A stretch of 64,000 bases of DNA from Halomonas sp. HL-48 (GCF_001314875.1 NZ_LJZS01000014.1:1-64000), one strand, 5' to 3'; counted from the stretch's first letter, positions 52,484 through 62,959 are shown. Notes: a model not told the origin generated them from the sequence alone. Made by a program: numbers and translations.

Positions 52484-53868
52484 CAGCCTTCCTCCCTGGC
52501 GGCCAAGGCGCTTAGCAGGCGCTCATGCACGCCTTCAAAACTGCCGTTGGACATCACCACGATACGGTCCTGCGGTGACGCTTGCGTGACCACGGCCTCG
52601 ACCAGACGGTCAATGTCGTCGAACAGGGTTGCGTGGGCCTGGGCGTCGACCAGCGCTTCCATGGACCACCCCACAGCGGGCGGCTGAAACCAGAACACCG
52701 CATCGGCCTCGGCCACGCTTTCCGCCAGGCGGTCGTGCATGGTGCCCAGCCGCATGGTATTGGAACGCGGTTCGATGACCGCCAGCAGCCGCCCCCTGGG
52801 GGTCGCGGCTCGCAGGCCCTGAAGGGTCGCGGCAATGGCCGTGGGGTGATGGGCAAAATCATCGATCACCTGGACACCATTGACCTCGCCGCGGACTTCC
52901 TGACGGCGGCGCGGCGTCTCGAAGCGCGCCAGGGCCGCGCAGCCTCGGGCCATATCAACGCCGCAGTGCCAGGCCGCAGCCAGGGCAGCCAGCGCATTGC
53001 GAGCGTTGTACTCGCCGGTCAACGCCCACTCGACCACGCCGTCCTCTTCACGCTTGCTTTCCGGGTCGCGATAAATCACTTGAAAGCGGCTGGCATCCGG
53101 ACGTTCGAGACGCAGCTGCCAGGCGCTTTCCGGGTGGTCGCCCAGATAATCCACCGGTGTCCAGGCCCCTTGGGCCAGCACGCGTTCCAGTGCGGGCTGG
53201 CCGTCGGCCACCAGCAAACGCCCCTGGCTTGGAACGGTACGCACCAGATGATGGAACTGACGTTCGATGGCCGCCAGGTCGGGAAAAATATCCGCGTGAT
53301 CGTACTCCAGATTGTTGAGCACGGCGATATGCGGGCGATAGTGAACGAACTTGGAGCGCTTATCGAAAAACGCCGTATCGTACTCGTCGGCTTCCACCAC
53401 GAATGGCGCATCAGCCGCCCCCAGTCGTGCCGAAACGTTGAAGTTGCGCGGCACGCCGCCAATCAGGAAGCCCGGTGACATGCCCGCGCTTTCCAGCAGC
53501 CAGGCAAGCAGGCTCGCGGTGGTGGTTTTGCCATGGGTACCGGCCACGGCGATTACCCGACGCCCCGGCAGCACATGCTCAGCCAGCCACTGGGCCCCTG
53601 AGGTGTAAGCGATACCGCTATTCAGCAAGGCCTCCACCTCGTCGTTGCCGCGGGATAGCGCATTACCTACCACCACCAGATCGGGAGCCGGCTGTAGATG
53701 GCTGGCCCGATAGCCTTCCATCAGGCGAATGCCCGCTTCTTCAAGCTGGGTACTCATCGGCGGGTAGACGTTGGCGTCAGAACCGCTCACTTGATGCCCC
53801 AACTCGCGGGCCAGCAGCGCCAGGCTGCCCATGAAAGTGCCGCAAATTCCGATAATATGCAGATGCAT
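52483..53868 (-). CDS. mpl: UDP-N-acetylmuramate:L-Ala-gamma-D-Glu-meso-DAP ligase (Mpl)
   Basis: Recycles cell-wall tripeptide by joining it to UDP-MurNAc. It is a Mur ligase with the N-terminal [20 protein letters not shown] segment, the P-loop [11 protein letters not shown] and the [18 protein letters not shown] block that separates Mpl from MurC. The ATG at 53868 (MHLHIIG) is chosen because the family starts there. The length is 461 residues. Confidence 0.97.
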   Translation of the reverse strand: MHLHIIGICGTFMGSLALLARELGHQVSGSDANVYPPMSTQLEEAGIRLMEGYRASHLQPAPDLVVVGNALSRGNDEVEALLNSGIAYTSGAQWLAEHVLPGRRVIAVAGTHGKTTTASLLAWLLESAGMSPGFLIGGVPRNFNVSARLGAADAPFVVEADEYDTAFFDKRSKFVHYRPHIAVLNNLEYDHADIFPDLAAIERQFHHLVRTVPSQGRLLVADGQPALERVLAQGAWTPVDYLGDHPESAWQLRLERPDASRFQVIYRDPESKREEDGVVEWALTGEYNARNALAALAAAWHCGVDMARGCAALARFETPRRRQEVRGEVNGVQVIDDFAHHPTAIAATLQGLRAATPRGRLLAVIEPRSNTMRLGTMHDRLAESVAEADAVFWFQPPAVGWSMEALVDAQAHATLFDDIDRLVEAVVTQASPQDRIVVMSNGSFEGVHERLLSALAAREEG

Positions 53869-54146
53869 CGCTACGCCTCTCAACATGCCTCAAAACAAGC
53901 CCGCAAGCCTAGCACGCCACGCCTTTCCGCTCACCTGTCTTGATACGTGGCCAATTCACGCATGCGCCAAGCGAATGCACGAGCCGACTGCCTGTGCCGC
54001 ATCATATGTCCTGGTAACGCCTCCGTGGAACGATCCTCCAGTGACAACGTCAGTTAGATATTGCACGATGCCCGCTCAGTTCAGACACTGACTTTTTTCA
54101 CCGCCTTACCCTGCCGGTAAGCATCCACACGACGAGGGTTATATTG

Positions 54147-54533
54147 ATGCGCACATTGATTCGCTACTTTTTCCGCGGCCTACGCGTGATACTGGCCCCC
54201 ATCATGATAGTGGCGGAAAAGCTCTCGACGCCCCAGTCGGTCACGCGCACCCCCGAAGAGCAGGCCGAGGTCGACGAAGCCTGCAAAGACCTGGCGCTCT
54301 ATCAATTCCGTACCTGCCCGTTCTGCATCAAGGTGCGCAAAGAAATGGCCCGTCTGGGGCTTTCCATCGAGAAACGCGATGCCCAGCTTGACCCCGAGCA
54401 TAAAAAAGCCCTCCAGGAGGGCGGCGGCCGCGTCAAAGTACCCTGCCTGAAGATCCACCACGCTGATGGTCGCGAGGAGTGGATGTATGAATCCGATACC
54501 ATCATCGCCTGGCTTCACCAGCGTTTCGGTTGA
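54147..54533 (+). CDS. Membrane-anchored glutaredoxin-like protein
   Basis: A 128-residue protein with an N-terminal hydrophobic helix (about 2-22), a linker and a thioredoxin-fold domain with the redox motif CPFC at 57-60 (in YQFRTCPFCIKVRKEM), the cis-Pro in KVPCLKI and the C-terminal WMYESDTIIAWL. It resembles glutaredoxins that carry a membrane anchor. The ATG at 54147 is preferred to the TTG directly before it. Role: probably thiol redox protection near the membrane. Confidence 0.9.
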   Translation: MRTLIRYFFRGLRVILAPIMIVAEKLSTPQSVTRTPEEQAEVDEACKDLALYQFRTCPFCIKVRKEMARLGLSIEKRDAQLDPEHKKALQEGGGRVKVPCLKIHHADGREEWMYESDTIIAWLHQRFG

Positions 54534-54611
54534 TTTTCCGCGTTTAGCTAACCGCTTCTGCCTGTTTCGTCTTTAGTCGCATTTCTCCCCCAGCGCTACC
54601 CGAACGGCCCG

Positions 54612-54634
54612 CCTCATTCAGTACACGAATGAGG
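54612..54634 (+). terminator. Hairpin after the glutaredoxin gene
   Basis: CCTCATTC (54612-54619) pairs with GAATGAGG (54627-54634), followed by TCAGTCATTATTT. It may be a weak terminator. The rest of the gap to 54810 shows no coding sequence. Confidence 0.45.
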
Positions 54635-54810
54635 TCAGTCATTATTTCGATTGTGGGATGCTATCGCCACTCTCTATGTTAGTAGCGTGGCTTTCGAGCT
54701 GACCGTGTCTGTTTTGTTGCCGCCATGCGCCGCTTGTTTCATCGGCGGTGCGTGGCCGAGCAGCAAAGCGAACAAAGAATAATCCTTCTTGGGAACGACG
54801 ATTAGGAATA

Positions 54811-56397
54811 ATGATGACGTTCAAAAAAACGCTACTGGCTTCCGTGATTGGCGCTGCACTGACCGGCACCGCCCTACTTCCCACCACTGCAAGCGCTGAA
54901 ACCCTGCGCATCGGTTACTCTGCCGACCCCGAAACGCTCGATATTCACGAGCAGCTTTCCGGCGGTGTCCTGCGCTTTTCGCATCTCGCCTTTGACCCGC
55001 TGGTGCGCTGGACCAAGGACTTTGAATTCGAGCCGCGTCTGGCGACCGAGTGGGAACAGGTCGACGATACCACCATGCGCATGACCCTGCGGGAAGGGGT
55101 CAAATTCCATTCGGGTAACGACTTCACCGCAGAAGACGTGGTGTGGACGATCGAACGTCTGAAAGAAAGCCCGGATTACCGTGGTATTTTCGAACCGGTA
55201 GAAAGCGCTGAAGCGGTAGACGACTATACCGTCGAAATTAAAACCAGCGAGCCCTACCCGCTGCTGATCAACATCGCCACCTATATCTTCCCGATGGACC
55301 GCGAGTACTACAGCGGCGAAACCGATGACGGCAAAGATAAAGGTGAAATCGAAAAATCCGGCAACTCATACGCCTCGCGCAACGTCTCGGGTACCGGGCC
55401 GTTCCAGGTAACTGACCGCCGCCAGGGCGTTCGCGTTGAGTTTGAGCGTTTCGACGACTATTGGGATACCGAGACCGAAGGTAACGTATCACGCATTGAA
55501 CTGACCCCGATTTCTGAAAATGCCTCGCGGGTTGCCGCCCTGCTGTCCGGCGACGTGGATTTCATTGATGCGGTACCGCCCAACGATTTAGACCGTGTCC
55601 GTGATGCAGATGACGCCAACCTGATCGAAATCGATGGCACGCGCATTATCGGTTTCCAAATGAACGAAGAGCGCGTTGAGGCTTTCCAGGACCCACGCGT
55701 GCGCCAGGCCGTGGATCTGGCGATTAACCAGGAAGGCATCGCCGACCGGTTAATGCGTGGCTTCGCCAACCCAGCTGGTCAGCTCTCGCCAGAGGGGTAT
55801 TCAGGCTACAATTCAGACCTTACCCCGCGCCATGACCTGGAACGTGCCCAGGAGCTGATGGCCGAAGCAGGCTATGAAGACGGCTTCGAGATCGAGATGA
55901 TCGCGCCGAACAATCGCTATGTGAATGATGCGCAAATTGCCCAAGCGGTTTCCAACATGCTGGCACGCATTAATATCGATGTGGACCTGCGCACCATGCC
56001 GCTTGCCCAGTACTGGCCGGAATACGACGAGCGTGAGTCGGACATGGCAATGATTGGCTGGCACGCCGATACCGAAGACACCGCCAACTTTTTCCAGTAC
56101 CTGACATTCTGCCGTGATGAAGAGTCCGGCGCTGGCCAGTACAACTATGGCGGCTACTGCAACGAAGAGATTGACAAGCTGGTGACCGACGCCGACAACG
56201 AAACCGACCTGGAAAAGCGTAACGAGATGCTCCAGGAAGCCGAAGCAATGCTTTACGAAGACGTTGGCTTCATTACGCTGCACTGGCAAAACCTGGCCTA
56301 CGCCGCCGCTGAAGGGGTGGACGTTGAGCCGGTGGTCAATGCCATTGACTTCCCCTACCTGGGCGACTTGGTCATCGATCGTGAAGATGACGAATAA
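54811..56397 (+). CDS. Peptide ABC transporter substrate-binding protein (family 5)
   Basis: A 528-residue periplasmic binding protein: signal peptide ending ASA before ETLRIGY, then the family-5 pattern (GYSADPETLDIHEQL, GVKFHSGNDFTAEDVVWTIERLKES). It delivers peptides to the permeases and ATPases that follow. The mature protein is very acidic (D/E-rich), fitting a halophile's periplasm. AGGAA precedes the ATG at 54811; a longer frame is rejected because it lacks the signal peptide at the terminus. A strong hairpin separates it from the permease genes. Confidence 0.94.
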   Translation: MMTFKKTLLASVIGAALTGTALLPTTASAETLRIGYSADPETLDIHEQLSGGVLRFSHLAFDPLVRWTKDFEFEPRLATEWEQVDDTTMRMTLREGVKFHSGNDFTAEDVVWTIERLKESPDYRGIFEPVESAEAVDDYTVEIKTSEPYPLLINIATYIFPMDREYYSGETDDGKDKGEIEKSGNSYASRNVSGTGPFQVTDRRQGVRVEFERFDDYWDTETEGNVSRIELTPISENASRVAALLSGDVDFIDAVPPNDLDRVRDADDANLIEIDGTRIIGFQMNEERVEAFQDPRVRQAVDLAINQEGIADRLMRGFANPAGQLSPEGYSGYNSDLTPRHDLERAQELMAEAGYEDGFEIEMIAPNNRYVNDAQIAQAVSNMLARINIDVDLRTMPLAQYWPEYDERESDMAMIGWHADTEDTANFFQYLTFCRDEESGAGQYNYGGYCNEEIDKLVTDADNETDLEKRNEMLQEAEAMLYEDVGFITLHWQNLAYAAAEGVDVEPVVNAIDFPYLGDLVIDREDDE

Positions 56398-56459
56398 GCT
56401 GCATAAACAAAGGTGCTGATAAAGCGGGTTTTCTAAACGCTTTAGCTTATCGCAAGGAC

Positions 56460-56493
56460 GCTTCGCTCCCCAGGCTTGCCCGGGGAGCGAAGC
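56460..56493 (+). other. Intercistronic hairpin between binding protein and permease
   Basis: GCTTCGCTCCCC (56460-56471) pairs fully with GGGGAGCGAAGC (56482-56493) around a ten-base loop, followed by CTTTTGTT. It probably acts as an attenuator or 3'-end protector, giving more binding-protein mRNA than permease mRNA, as is common for such operons. Confidence 0.75.
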
Positions 56494-56567
56494 CTTTTGT
56501 TGGGTGATTTGCGATAACCTCCTTGCCAATTCCTACGTTGAACCCTTTCATATAGGTGGCGTACGCC

Positions 56568-57617
56568 ATGATTGCCTTTTTAATCAAACGGCTAATGCAC
56601 GCCGTGTTGGTGATGTTTGTCATCAGCGTGCTAGCCTTCGCCATTCAGGACAACCTGGGTGATCCCATCCAACAAATGGTCGGCCAGTCAGTGCCTGAAA
56701 GTGAACGCGAAGAACTGCGCGAACGCTTCGGCCTGAACGACCCCTTCCTGGTCCAGTACACCCGTTTTGCCCTTAATGCGCTACAGGGCGATTTTGGCTA
56801 CTCCTACTTTTATCGCGAGCCCGCGCTGGATGTCATTGCCCTCCACCTGCCCGCTACCCTTGAGCTGGTGTTTGCCGCAACGCTGATTATCGTGCTGCTT
56901 TCTGTGCCCATCGGGGTATACAGCGCAATCAAGCCTCGCTCGCCTATTTCCAAGTTTTTCATGGGTATATCCATTGTCGGTATTTCAATACCGGTATTTT
57001 TGACCGCCATCGTACTCATTCAAATTTTCTCCATTGGCCTGACGGTCAGCCTGTTTCCAGAAAGTACGGCGTGGGGTAGTTGGCTAAACGGCTTTTTCTC
57101 CACTGAAGGAAGCATGCCATCGTTCGGACGCGGCGATGGCACGGTGCCGGTATTTGGCTATTGGGAAACCAACTTCGCCTCCTGGGAAGGGATGCGCAAC
57201 ATCATCTTACCCTCGGTATCGCTGGCCTCGATCATGCTGCCGCTATTCATTCGCCTGATCCGCGCTGAAATGATGGAGGTTTTACAGTCCGACTACGTCA
57301 AGTACGCCCGCGCCAAGGGCATTTCCATGCGCCGGGTCTACTTTGTCCATGCACTTAAAAACACCATGCTGCCGGTCATTACCGTCGGCGGCGTGCAGAT
57401 CGGCACCATGGTGGCGTACACCATCTTGACCGAAACAGTCTTTCAATGGCCGGGCATGGGCTTGATGTTCCTGGACGCCATCAACCGCGCCGATATTCCG
57501 CTGATCATTGCCTACCTGATGATTGTCGGGATCATTTTCGTGGTCACCAATACCATCGTCGATTTGATCTACGGACTGGTGAACCCCACTGTCAAACTAA
57601 CCGGTAAGCCCGCATGA
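56568..57617 (+). CDS. Peptide ABC transporter permease (DppB/OppB type)
   Basis: A 349-residue inner-membrane permease with about six spans. The N-terminal FLIKRLMHAVLVMFVISVL and the EAA loop region (DYVKYARAKGISMRRVYF), which contacts the ATPase, are typical. The start MIAFLIK at 56568 is chosen over a GTG 12 bases upstream by family alignment. It overlaps the next permease by four bases. Confidence 0.94.
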   Translation: MIAFLIKRLMHAVLVMFVISVLAFAIQDNLGDPIQQMVGQSVPESEREELRERFGLNDPFLVQYTRFALNALQGDFGYSYFYREPALDVIALHLPATLELVFAATLIIVLLSVPIGVYSAIKPRSPISKFFMGISIVGISIPVFLTAIVLIQIFSIGLTVSLFPESTAWGSWLNGFFSTEGSMPSFGRGDGTVPVFGYWETNFASWEGMRNIILPSVSLASIMLPLFIRLIRAEMMEVLQSDYVKYARAKGISMRRVYFVHALKNTMLPVITVGGVQIGTMVAYTILTETVFQWPGMGLMFLDAINRADIPLIIAYLMIVGIIFVVTNTIVDLIYGLVNPTVKLTGKPA

Positions 57618-58555
57618 CAACGACAACGCACTCCGTTCCGAGCCGCTGGCAGCGCTTACGCGATTCTTATCTGTGGTACAGCTTCAAACGCGACTACACC
57701 GCGCAACTGTGCCTTGCAGTGTTTGTCTGCCTGGTATTTGCCGCCTTTGCAGCGCCGCTGCTCGCCCCTACCGACCCTTACGATCTTGGCCAGATCGATA
57801 TACTCGCCTCCGAGCTACCACCGTTCTGGATTGACGGCGCCGACGAGCGGTACACACTGGGCACCGATGCCCAGGGGCGTGACCTGTTATCGGTGATTCT
57901 CTACGGCGCGCGCGTGTCGCTGATTATCGGTTTTGGCGCCGTGGCACTGCAGGCGTTGATCGGCGTTTGTTTTGGCCTACTCGCCGGCTACCTGGGTGGA
58001 CGTATTGACGCTTTCCTGATGCGTCTGGCGGATATTCAGCTGTCGTTCTCGACGCTGATGGTGGCCATCGTGGTGGGCGCCGTGGTCAAGGCCACGCTCG
58101 GCAGCTCGTTTTACAGCAGCTACGCGGTGCTGATGCTGGTGCTGATTATCGGCCTCGCCGAGTGGCCCCAGTACGCGCGTACCGTGCGCGCCTCGGTGCT
58201 CGCCGAGAAGAATAAGGAATACGTTGATGCCGCCCGTGTCATGGGCCTTCGCAGCAAGCGCATCATGTTCCGCCATGTGCTACCCAATACCCTGTCGCCG
58301 ATCTTCGTTATCTCGACGGTGCAGATTGCCAACGCGATCATTTCGGAAGCCGCCCTTTCGTTTCTCGGTCTGGGCATGCCCGAAACCCATCCGTCGCTTG
58401 GGTCACTGATCAAGTCCGGGTTTGACTATATCCAGTCCGGTTCGTGGTGGATCACGATGATCCCAGGCGCGGTACTGGTGGTCCTCGTACTGTCCATCAA
58501 CCTGCTGGGCGACTGGCTCCGTGACGTTATGAACCCGCGACTCTACAAAGGCTGA
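57614..58555 (+). CDS. Peptide ABC transporter permease (DppC/OppC type)
   Basis: The partner permease of 313 residues. The N-terminal OppC-like segment and first span (about 35-57) are followed by LGTDAQGRDLLSVILYGARVSL, a hallmark of this subfamily, and an EAA loop (EYVDAARVMGLRSKRIMF). About six spans. It lies seven bases before the first ATPase gene. Confidence 0.95.
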   Translation: MTTTTHSVPSRWQRLRDSYLWYSFKRDYTAQLCLAVFVCLVFAAFAAPLLAPTDPYDLGQIDILASELPPFWIDGADERYTLGTDAQGRDLLSVILYGARVSLIIGFGAVALQALIGVCFGLLAGYLGGRIDAFLMRLADIQLSFSTLMVAIVVGAVVKATLGSSFYSSYAVLMLVLIIGLAEWPQYARTVRASVLAEKNKEYVDAARVMGLRSKRIMFRHVLPNTLSPIFVISTVQIANAIISEAALSFLGLGMPETHPSLGSLIKSGFDYIQSGSWWITMIPGAVLVVLVLSINLLGDWLRDVMNPRLYKG

Positions 58556-58562
58556 GCACACC

Positions 58563-59579
58563 ATGGCACTACTGGAAGTGACAAATCTGGACGTGCGCTT
58601 TGGCCTGCGCCAGGGCGAGGTGCGCGCACTGCGCGACGTCAATTTCACCCTTGAGCGCGGCGAGCGCTTGGGCATTGTCGGCGAATCTGGCGCTGGCAAA
58701 TCCGTGGCCGCGTTTTCGCTGCTTAATCTGATTGCCAGGCCCGGCTTTATCGCCGGGGGCAGTATCAGCTTCGAGGGACAAACGCTTAACACCATGTCCG
58801 AGCGTGGGCTACGCAAAGTGCGCGGCAACCGCATCTCGATGATTTTTCAGGACCCAATGATGACGCTGAACCCGGTGCTCTCCATCGGTGAACAGATGAT
58901 CGAGTGCCTGAAAGCCCACCGGCGTATTTCCGGCAAGGCGGCACGCGCCATTTGCCTGGACAAGCTGCGCCAGGTGCAGATCCCCTCGCCCGACACGCGC
59001 CTTGATCAGTACCCCCACGAACTCTCCGGGGGCATGCGCCAGCGGGTCATCATCGCCATTGCGCTCCTGCTTGATCCGGACATCATCATCGCCGACGAGC
59101 CCACCACGGCGCTGGACGTGACCATTCAAGCCGAGATCATGGCACTGCTGCTCGAGCTCTGCGAGCAGCACAACGTCGGCTTGATCCTGATCACCCACGA
59201 CCTGGGGGTGGTGAGCCAGGTCACCCAGCGCATGCTGGTCATGTACGCCGGCCGCGTGATCGAACAGGGGCCCACGCGGGAGATCATCAACGATCCCCAG
59301 CACCCCTACACTCAAGGGCTGATTAACGCCCTGCCGCAGATGGCCACCCCCGGTGAAAAGCTCAATCAGATCCGTGGCAGCATGCCGTCGCTGTCGAATC
59401 TGCCCAGCGGCTGTGCGTTTCACCCCCGCTGTGACTTTATCAATCGCGCCGACGGTCAGCCCCGCCTGGCCTGCACCCAGCAGGTTCCCGGCTTTGTCGA
59501 GTCCGGCAACTGCCGCGTCGCCTGCCATATGGTCGCTGAAATGCTCGAAGACCGCCGCGTGAAGGAGGAAACCTCATGA
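58563..59579 (+). CDS. Peptide ABC transporter ATPase (DppD/OppD type)
   Basis: A 338-residue ATPase with Walker A GESGAGKS, signature LSGGMRQR and Walker B in [12 protein letters not shown]. The C-terminal oligopeptide/dipeptide extension has the cysteine pattern CAFHPRC...RLACTQQVP...GNCRVAC, which holds a 4Fe-4S cluster in some relatives. It overlaps the second ATPase by four bases. Confidence 0.96.
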   Translation: MALLEVTNLDVRFGLRQGEVRALRDVNFTLERGERLGIVGESGAGKSVAAFSLLNLIARPGFIAGGSISFEGQTLNTMSERGLRKVRGNRISMIFQDPMMTLNPVLSIGEQMIECLKAHRRISGKAARAICLDKLRQVQIPSPDTRLDQYPHELSGGMRQRVIIAIALLLDPDIIIADEPTTALDVTIQAEIMALLLELCEQHNVGLILITHDLGVVSQVTQRMLVMYAGRVIEQGPTREIINDPQHPYTQGLINALPQMATPGEKLNQIRGSMPSLSNLPSGCAFHPRCDFINRADGQPRLACTQQVPGFVESGNCRVACHMVAEMLEDRRVKEETS

Positions 59580-60643
59580 GTTCGCCCGCCGAGGCCATGG
59601 CGGCCAACCCTACGCCGACACAGAACGAAAAAAGTGCCGACTCGCTGCTGCAAATTCGTGATTTGAAAAAGCGCTTTTCGCTGTCGGGCGATTTCCTGGA
59701 GCAGCTGCGCTTCAAGGGCGGCAAACTGGTTCGCCACCAGGAATATGTCCACGCCATCAACGGCGTCGATCTCGACATCAAACGCGGTGAAGCACTTTGC
59801 GTGGTGGGCGAATCGGGCTGCGGCAAGTCCACCGTCGCGCGCACGGTGATGGGGCTGATCAAACCCTCCGAGGGCGAAATCCGCTACGCCGGTGAACGCA
59901 TCGACAATCTCAGCGCGCGCCAGCTGCTGCCTTACCGCAAGCGCATGCAGATGATTTTTCAAAACCCCTACGCGTCGTTGAACCCGCGCATGACCATTCA
60001 GCAGACGCTGGAAGAACCGCTCTGGCTTCATCACCCCGACTGGAACCGCCAAAATGTCGAAGCCAAAGTCTACGATGTCATGCAGTCGGTGGGCATCGAC
60101 CCGGACTGGGGCAAGCGTTTCGGCCACGAGTTTTCCGGCGGTCAGCGCCAGCGGATTGCCATTGCTCGTGCCCTGGCGGTCGACCCGGAGTTTATCGTTG
60201 CCGACGAGCCGATTTCGGCACTGGACGTGTCAATCCAAGCTCAGGTCCTCAACCTGCTGATGGACGCCCAGCGCGAGCGCAACCTCACCTATCTGTTCAT
60301 CACCCATGACCTGGCGGTGGTCGAGCACTTTGGCACCCGAGTTGCAGTGATGTATCTGGGCACGGTGTGTGAAATCGCCACCACTGCAACGATGTTTGCC
60401 AAGCCACGTCACCCCTACACCCAGGCGTTGCTGTCGGCGATTCCGCGTCTTGAAGACGACCGTCCCCAGCATATCCGGCTATCCGGTGAGGTACCGACCC
60501 CGGTCAACCTGCCCAGCGGTTGTGTATTCCACGGCCGTTGCCCGCATGCCAACGCTCGCTGTCGGGAGGAAATTCCCCACCTGCAAACACAGGATGACGG
60601 TACGCGTGTGGCGTGCCACGCTGTAGAGGAGGGCCGTCTATGA
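59576..60643 (+). CDS. Peptide ABC transporter ATPase (DppF/OppF type)
   Basis: The second ATPase of 355 residues: Walker A GESGCGKS, signature FSGGQRQR, Walker B in VDPEFIVADEP and the C-terminal cysteine-containing extension CVFHGRCPHANARC. An extra N-terminal stretch of about 25 residues precedes the ABC domain. Binding protein, two permeases and two ATPases make a complete importer. Confidence 0.96.
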   Translation: MSSPAEAMAANPTPTQNEKSADSLLQIRDLKKRFSLSGDFLEQLRFKGGKLVRHQEYVHAINGVDLDIKRGEALCVVGESGCGKSTVARTVMGLIKPSEGEIRYAGERIDNLSARQLLPYRKRMQMIFQNPYASLNPRMTIQQTLEEPLWLHHPDWNRQNVEAKVYDVMQSVGIDPDWGKRFGHEFSGGQRQRIAIARALAVDPEFIVADEPISALDVSIQAQVLNLLMDAQRERNLTYLFITHDLAVVEHFGTRVAVMYLGTVCEIATTATMFAKPRHPYTQALLSAIPRLEDDRPQHIRLSGEVPTPVNLPSGCVFHGRCPHANARCREEIPHLQTQDDGTRVACHAVEEGRL

Positions 60644-60677
60644 GGCGGTCGTTGGTTCTCGCATGGAGAGTTAAGGC

Positions 60678-61592
60678 ATGGAAATTCGCTGGCTAGAAGA
60701 TTTTATCGCCCTGGCCAGAACGCGACACTTCTCCCGCGCTGCTGATGAACAGAATGTCACCCAGCCCACTTTCTCCCGGCGGATCAAGCTGCTGGAAGAA
60801 GAAATGGGCGTGACCCTGATCAACCGACAAACCCTACCGCTGTCGCTCACGCCGGCGGGGGATGAATTCTTGACCATGTGCGAACAGGTGACCGACCGGG
60901 TTCGCCTGACCCGCGATCGCGTTCGGGAAATCAGTGCCGGTCAGAAGCGCCGCATTATGGTGGCCGCGCCGCAGAGCCTGCTGGGGCAATTTCTGCCCGA
61001 GTGGCTGGCGAACACCGGCTGGCAGGAACGGGTCCAGCCCTATCTGCGCGCCACCGGCTGGGTTGCCAGCGACTATTTCCAGGCGCTCCAGCGCGGTGAA
61101 TGCGACCTGGCGATATGCTACTGGCCGATTGGCCGCTGCGACCTGGAGATCGACACCAGCGCCTGCACCTATCGTGTCATCGGCCATGAACGACTGATTC
61201 CAGTCACCGGCGTCGACGAGCGGTCGAGGGCACGGGCTCTGCTGCCCGGCAGTCGGCAGCAGCCGCTCCCCTGGCTTGCCTACCCCAAACGCGGTTTGTT
61301 GGGGTCGGCGGTGAAAGCGCATCTGGCACGCTTGCCCCAGAGCACTTATTTGACCGCGCAGAGCGAAAACCTGTATGCGGCGGGTATCAAGGAATTGGTC
61401 ATGCTCGGCTACGGGATGAGCTGGCTACCCGAACGCAACGTGGCCGAAGAACTTCGCCAGGGCAACCTGGTGCGCGCGGGCGATACCCGTTGGGACGTGC
61501 CCATGGAGCTGCGCCTGTATCGCCACCAAGGCCAACACCACGCCGGACTGGATAGCTTTTGGAGCGAACTTACCCCGCTTCGCACTTACTAG
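60678..61592 (+). CDS. LysR-family regulator, HypT-like
   Basis: A 304-residue LysR regulator: winged helix (WLEDFIALARTRHFSRAADEQ, TQPTFSRRIKLLEEEMG) and effector domain. The opening and LGYGMSWLPE near residue 242 recall HypT (YjiE), a hypochlorite-responsive regulator, by overall pattern. Position between the peptide importer and the prolidase gene on the same strand suggests control of peptide use; the effector is unknown. Confidence 0.88.
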   Translation: MEIRWLEDFIALARTRHFSRAADEQNVTQPTFSRRIKLLEEEMGVTLINRQTLPLSLTPAGDEFLTMCEQVTDRVRLTRDRVREISAGQKRRIMVAAPQSLLGQFLPEWLANTGWQERVQPYLRATGWVASDYFQALQRGECDLAICYWPIGRCDLEIDTSACTYRVIGHERLIPVTGVDERSRARALLPGSRQQPLPWLAYPKRGLLGSAVKAHLARLPQSTYLTAQSENLYAAGIKELVMLGYGMSWLPERNVAEELRQGNLVRAGDTRWDVPMELRLYRHQGQHHAGLDSFWSELTPLRTY

Positions 61593-61601
61593 GGACTCTG
61601 C

Positions 61602-62891
61602 ATGTCAACGCAACTCTATCATTTGCAGCAAGAGCACCTGGCGCGCTTGCAGCGCGACTATGCCACCTTGCTCGAAGAACACCGGCTCGACTGCCTGGCG
61701 ATCTACAGCGGGCACGCCAACGCCTTCTTTGGCGACGACCAGACGCCGACCTTTCAGACCTACGGCCACTTCATGCACTGGGTACCGCTGGCTGATTTAC
61801 AGCATAGCTGGCTGGTCATTCGCCCCCACCAGCGGCCCCAGCTTTACCTTTACGCGCCGACCGACTTTTGGCACCTGCCCACTCAGCTACCGGAAGAGCC
61901 TTGGGTGGCAGAGTTTGATGTTCACCTCTGCAGCGACAAGCGTCAGCCAACGCTGGAAGGCCACGCGGCGTTTATCGGTGATATCGCGCAGCTGCCTACT
62001 GCAAGCCAGCATGCCCAGCTCAACCCGACCTCGCTGGTGCATCGCCTCGACGAGCTGCGCATCACCAAATCCGCCTACGAGATCGCCTGCCTGCGCGAAG
62101 CCAACCGGCTTGCCATGGCCGGCCACGAAGCCGCCCAGGCGGCATTCATTGGCGCCTCGGGGGAATTGGATATCCAGCTCGCCTACCTGGCGGGCAGCCG
62201 TCAGCGCGAATCCGCCGTGCCTTACCAGAACATTATCGGCCTGAACGACCATGCGGGCGTGCTTCACTATCAGCACTACGACCTGAGCCCACCCAAACAG
62301 CGACATAGCCTGCTGGTGGATGCGGGACGACGCTTTCGCGGGTATTGCGCGGACATTACCCGCACCCACGCCGGGCCGGATGCCCCGGCGCTGTTCGGTG
62401 AACTGGTCAGTGCGCTGCACACACTGAAGGACGAACTGGTCGGCGGCGTTGTGTCAGGCGCTGACTTTGTTGCCCTGCACGAGCAGATGCACCATCAACT
62501 GGGCGACATACTGGTCTCCCACGACCTGTTTCAGGGCAGCGTTGACCAGGGGGTGGCCGAGGGCGTCACGCGCGCTTTCTGCCCCCACGGCCTCGGCCAC
62601 TCGCTGGGGCTACAGGTGCACGATGTCGCCGGCTTACGTCAGCCGGACGGTTCCTCGGCTCCGCCGCCCAACGCGCATCCGGCGTTGCGCCTTACCCGCA
62701 AGCTCGAACCCAACATGGTCGTGACCATCGAACCAGGTCTGTATTTTATTCCCATGCTACTGGCGCCTTTGCGTCAACAGGGGCTGCCCATCAACTGGAC
62801 CCTGGTGGACCACTGTCTGCCCTGCGGTGGCATTCGGATCGAAGACAATATCGTGGTGACCGACAAGGGGCCCACTAACCTCACCCCGTAA
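61602..62891 (+). CDS. pepQ: Xaa-Pro dipeptidase PepQ
   Basis: Splits dipeptides with C-terminal proline, using two metal ions. The pitta-bread fold ligands are all present: Asp in DAGRRFRGYCADITRT (two Asp), His in CPHGLGHSLGLQVHD, Glu in VTIEPGLYFIP and Glu in GGIRIEDNIVV. At 429 residues it matches PepQ. It lies ten bases after the LysR gene and supports a peptide uptake and degradation operon. Released proline could serve as an osmolyte. Confidence 0.95.
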   Translation: MSTQLYHLQQEHLARLQRDYATLLEEHRLDCLAIYSGHANAFFGDDQTPTFQTYGHFMHWVPLADLQHSWLVIRPHQRPQLYLYAPTDFWHLPTQLPEEPWVAEFDVHLCSDKRQPTLEGHAAFIGDIAQLPTASQHAQLNPTSLVHRLDELRITKSAYEIACLREANRLAMAGHEAAQAAFIGASGELDIQLAYLAGSRQRESAVPYQNIIGLNDHAGVLHYQHYDLSPPKQRHSLLVDAGRRFRGYCADITRTHAGPDAPALFGELVSALHTLKDELVGGVVSGADFVALHEQMHHQLGDILVSHDLFQGSVDQGVAEGVTRAFCPHGLGHSLGLQVHDVAGLRQPDGSSAPPPNAHPALRLTRKLEPNMVVTIEPGLYFIPMLLAPLRQQGLPINWTLVDHCLPCGGIRIEDNIVVTDKGPTNLTP

Positions 62892-62906
62892 TGGGTTGCC
62901 AGCGAC

Positions 62907-62935
62907 AAAAAAACGCCCAGCAAAAGCTGGGCGTT
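62907..62935 (-). terminator. Rho-independent terminator after ompW
   Basis: CGCCCAGC (62914-62921) and GCTGGGCG (62926-62933) form the stem. On the minus strand it is followed by seven T, ending the OmpW gene; on the plus strand the stem follows pepQ with a poor T-run. Confidence 0.9.
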
Positions 62936-62959
62936 AGCGGGCAGATCACAACTCGCTTA

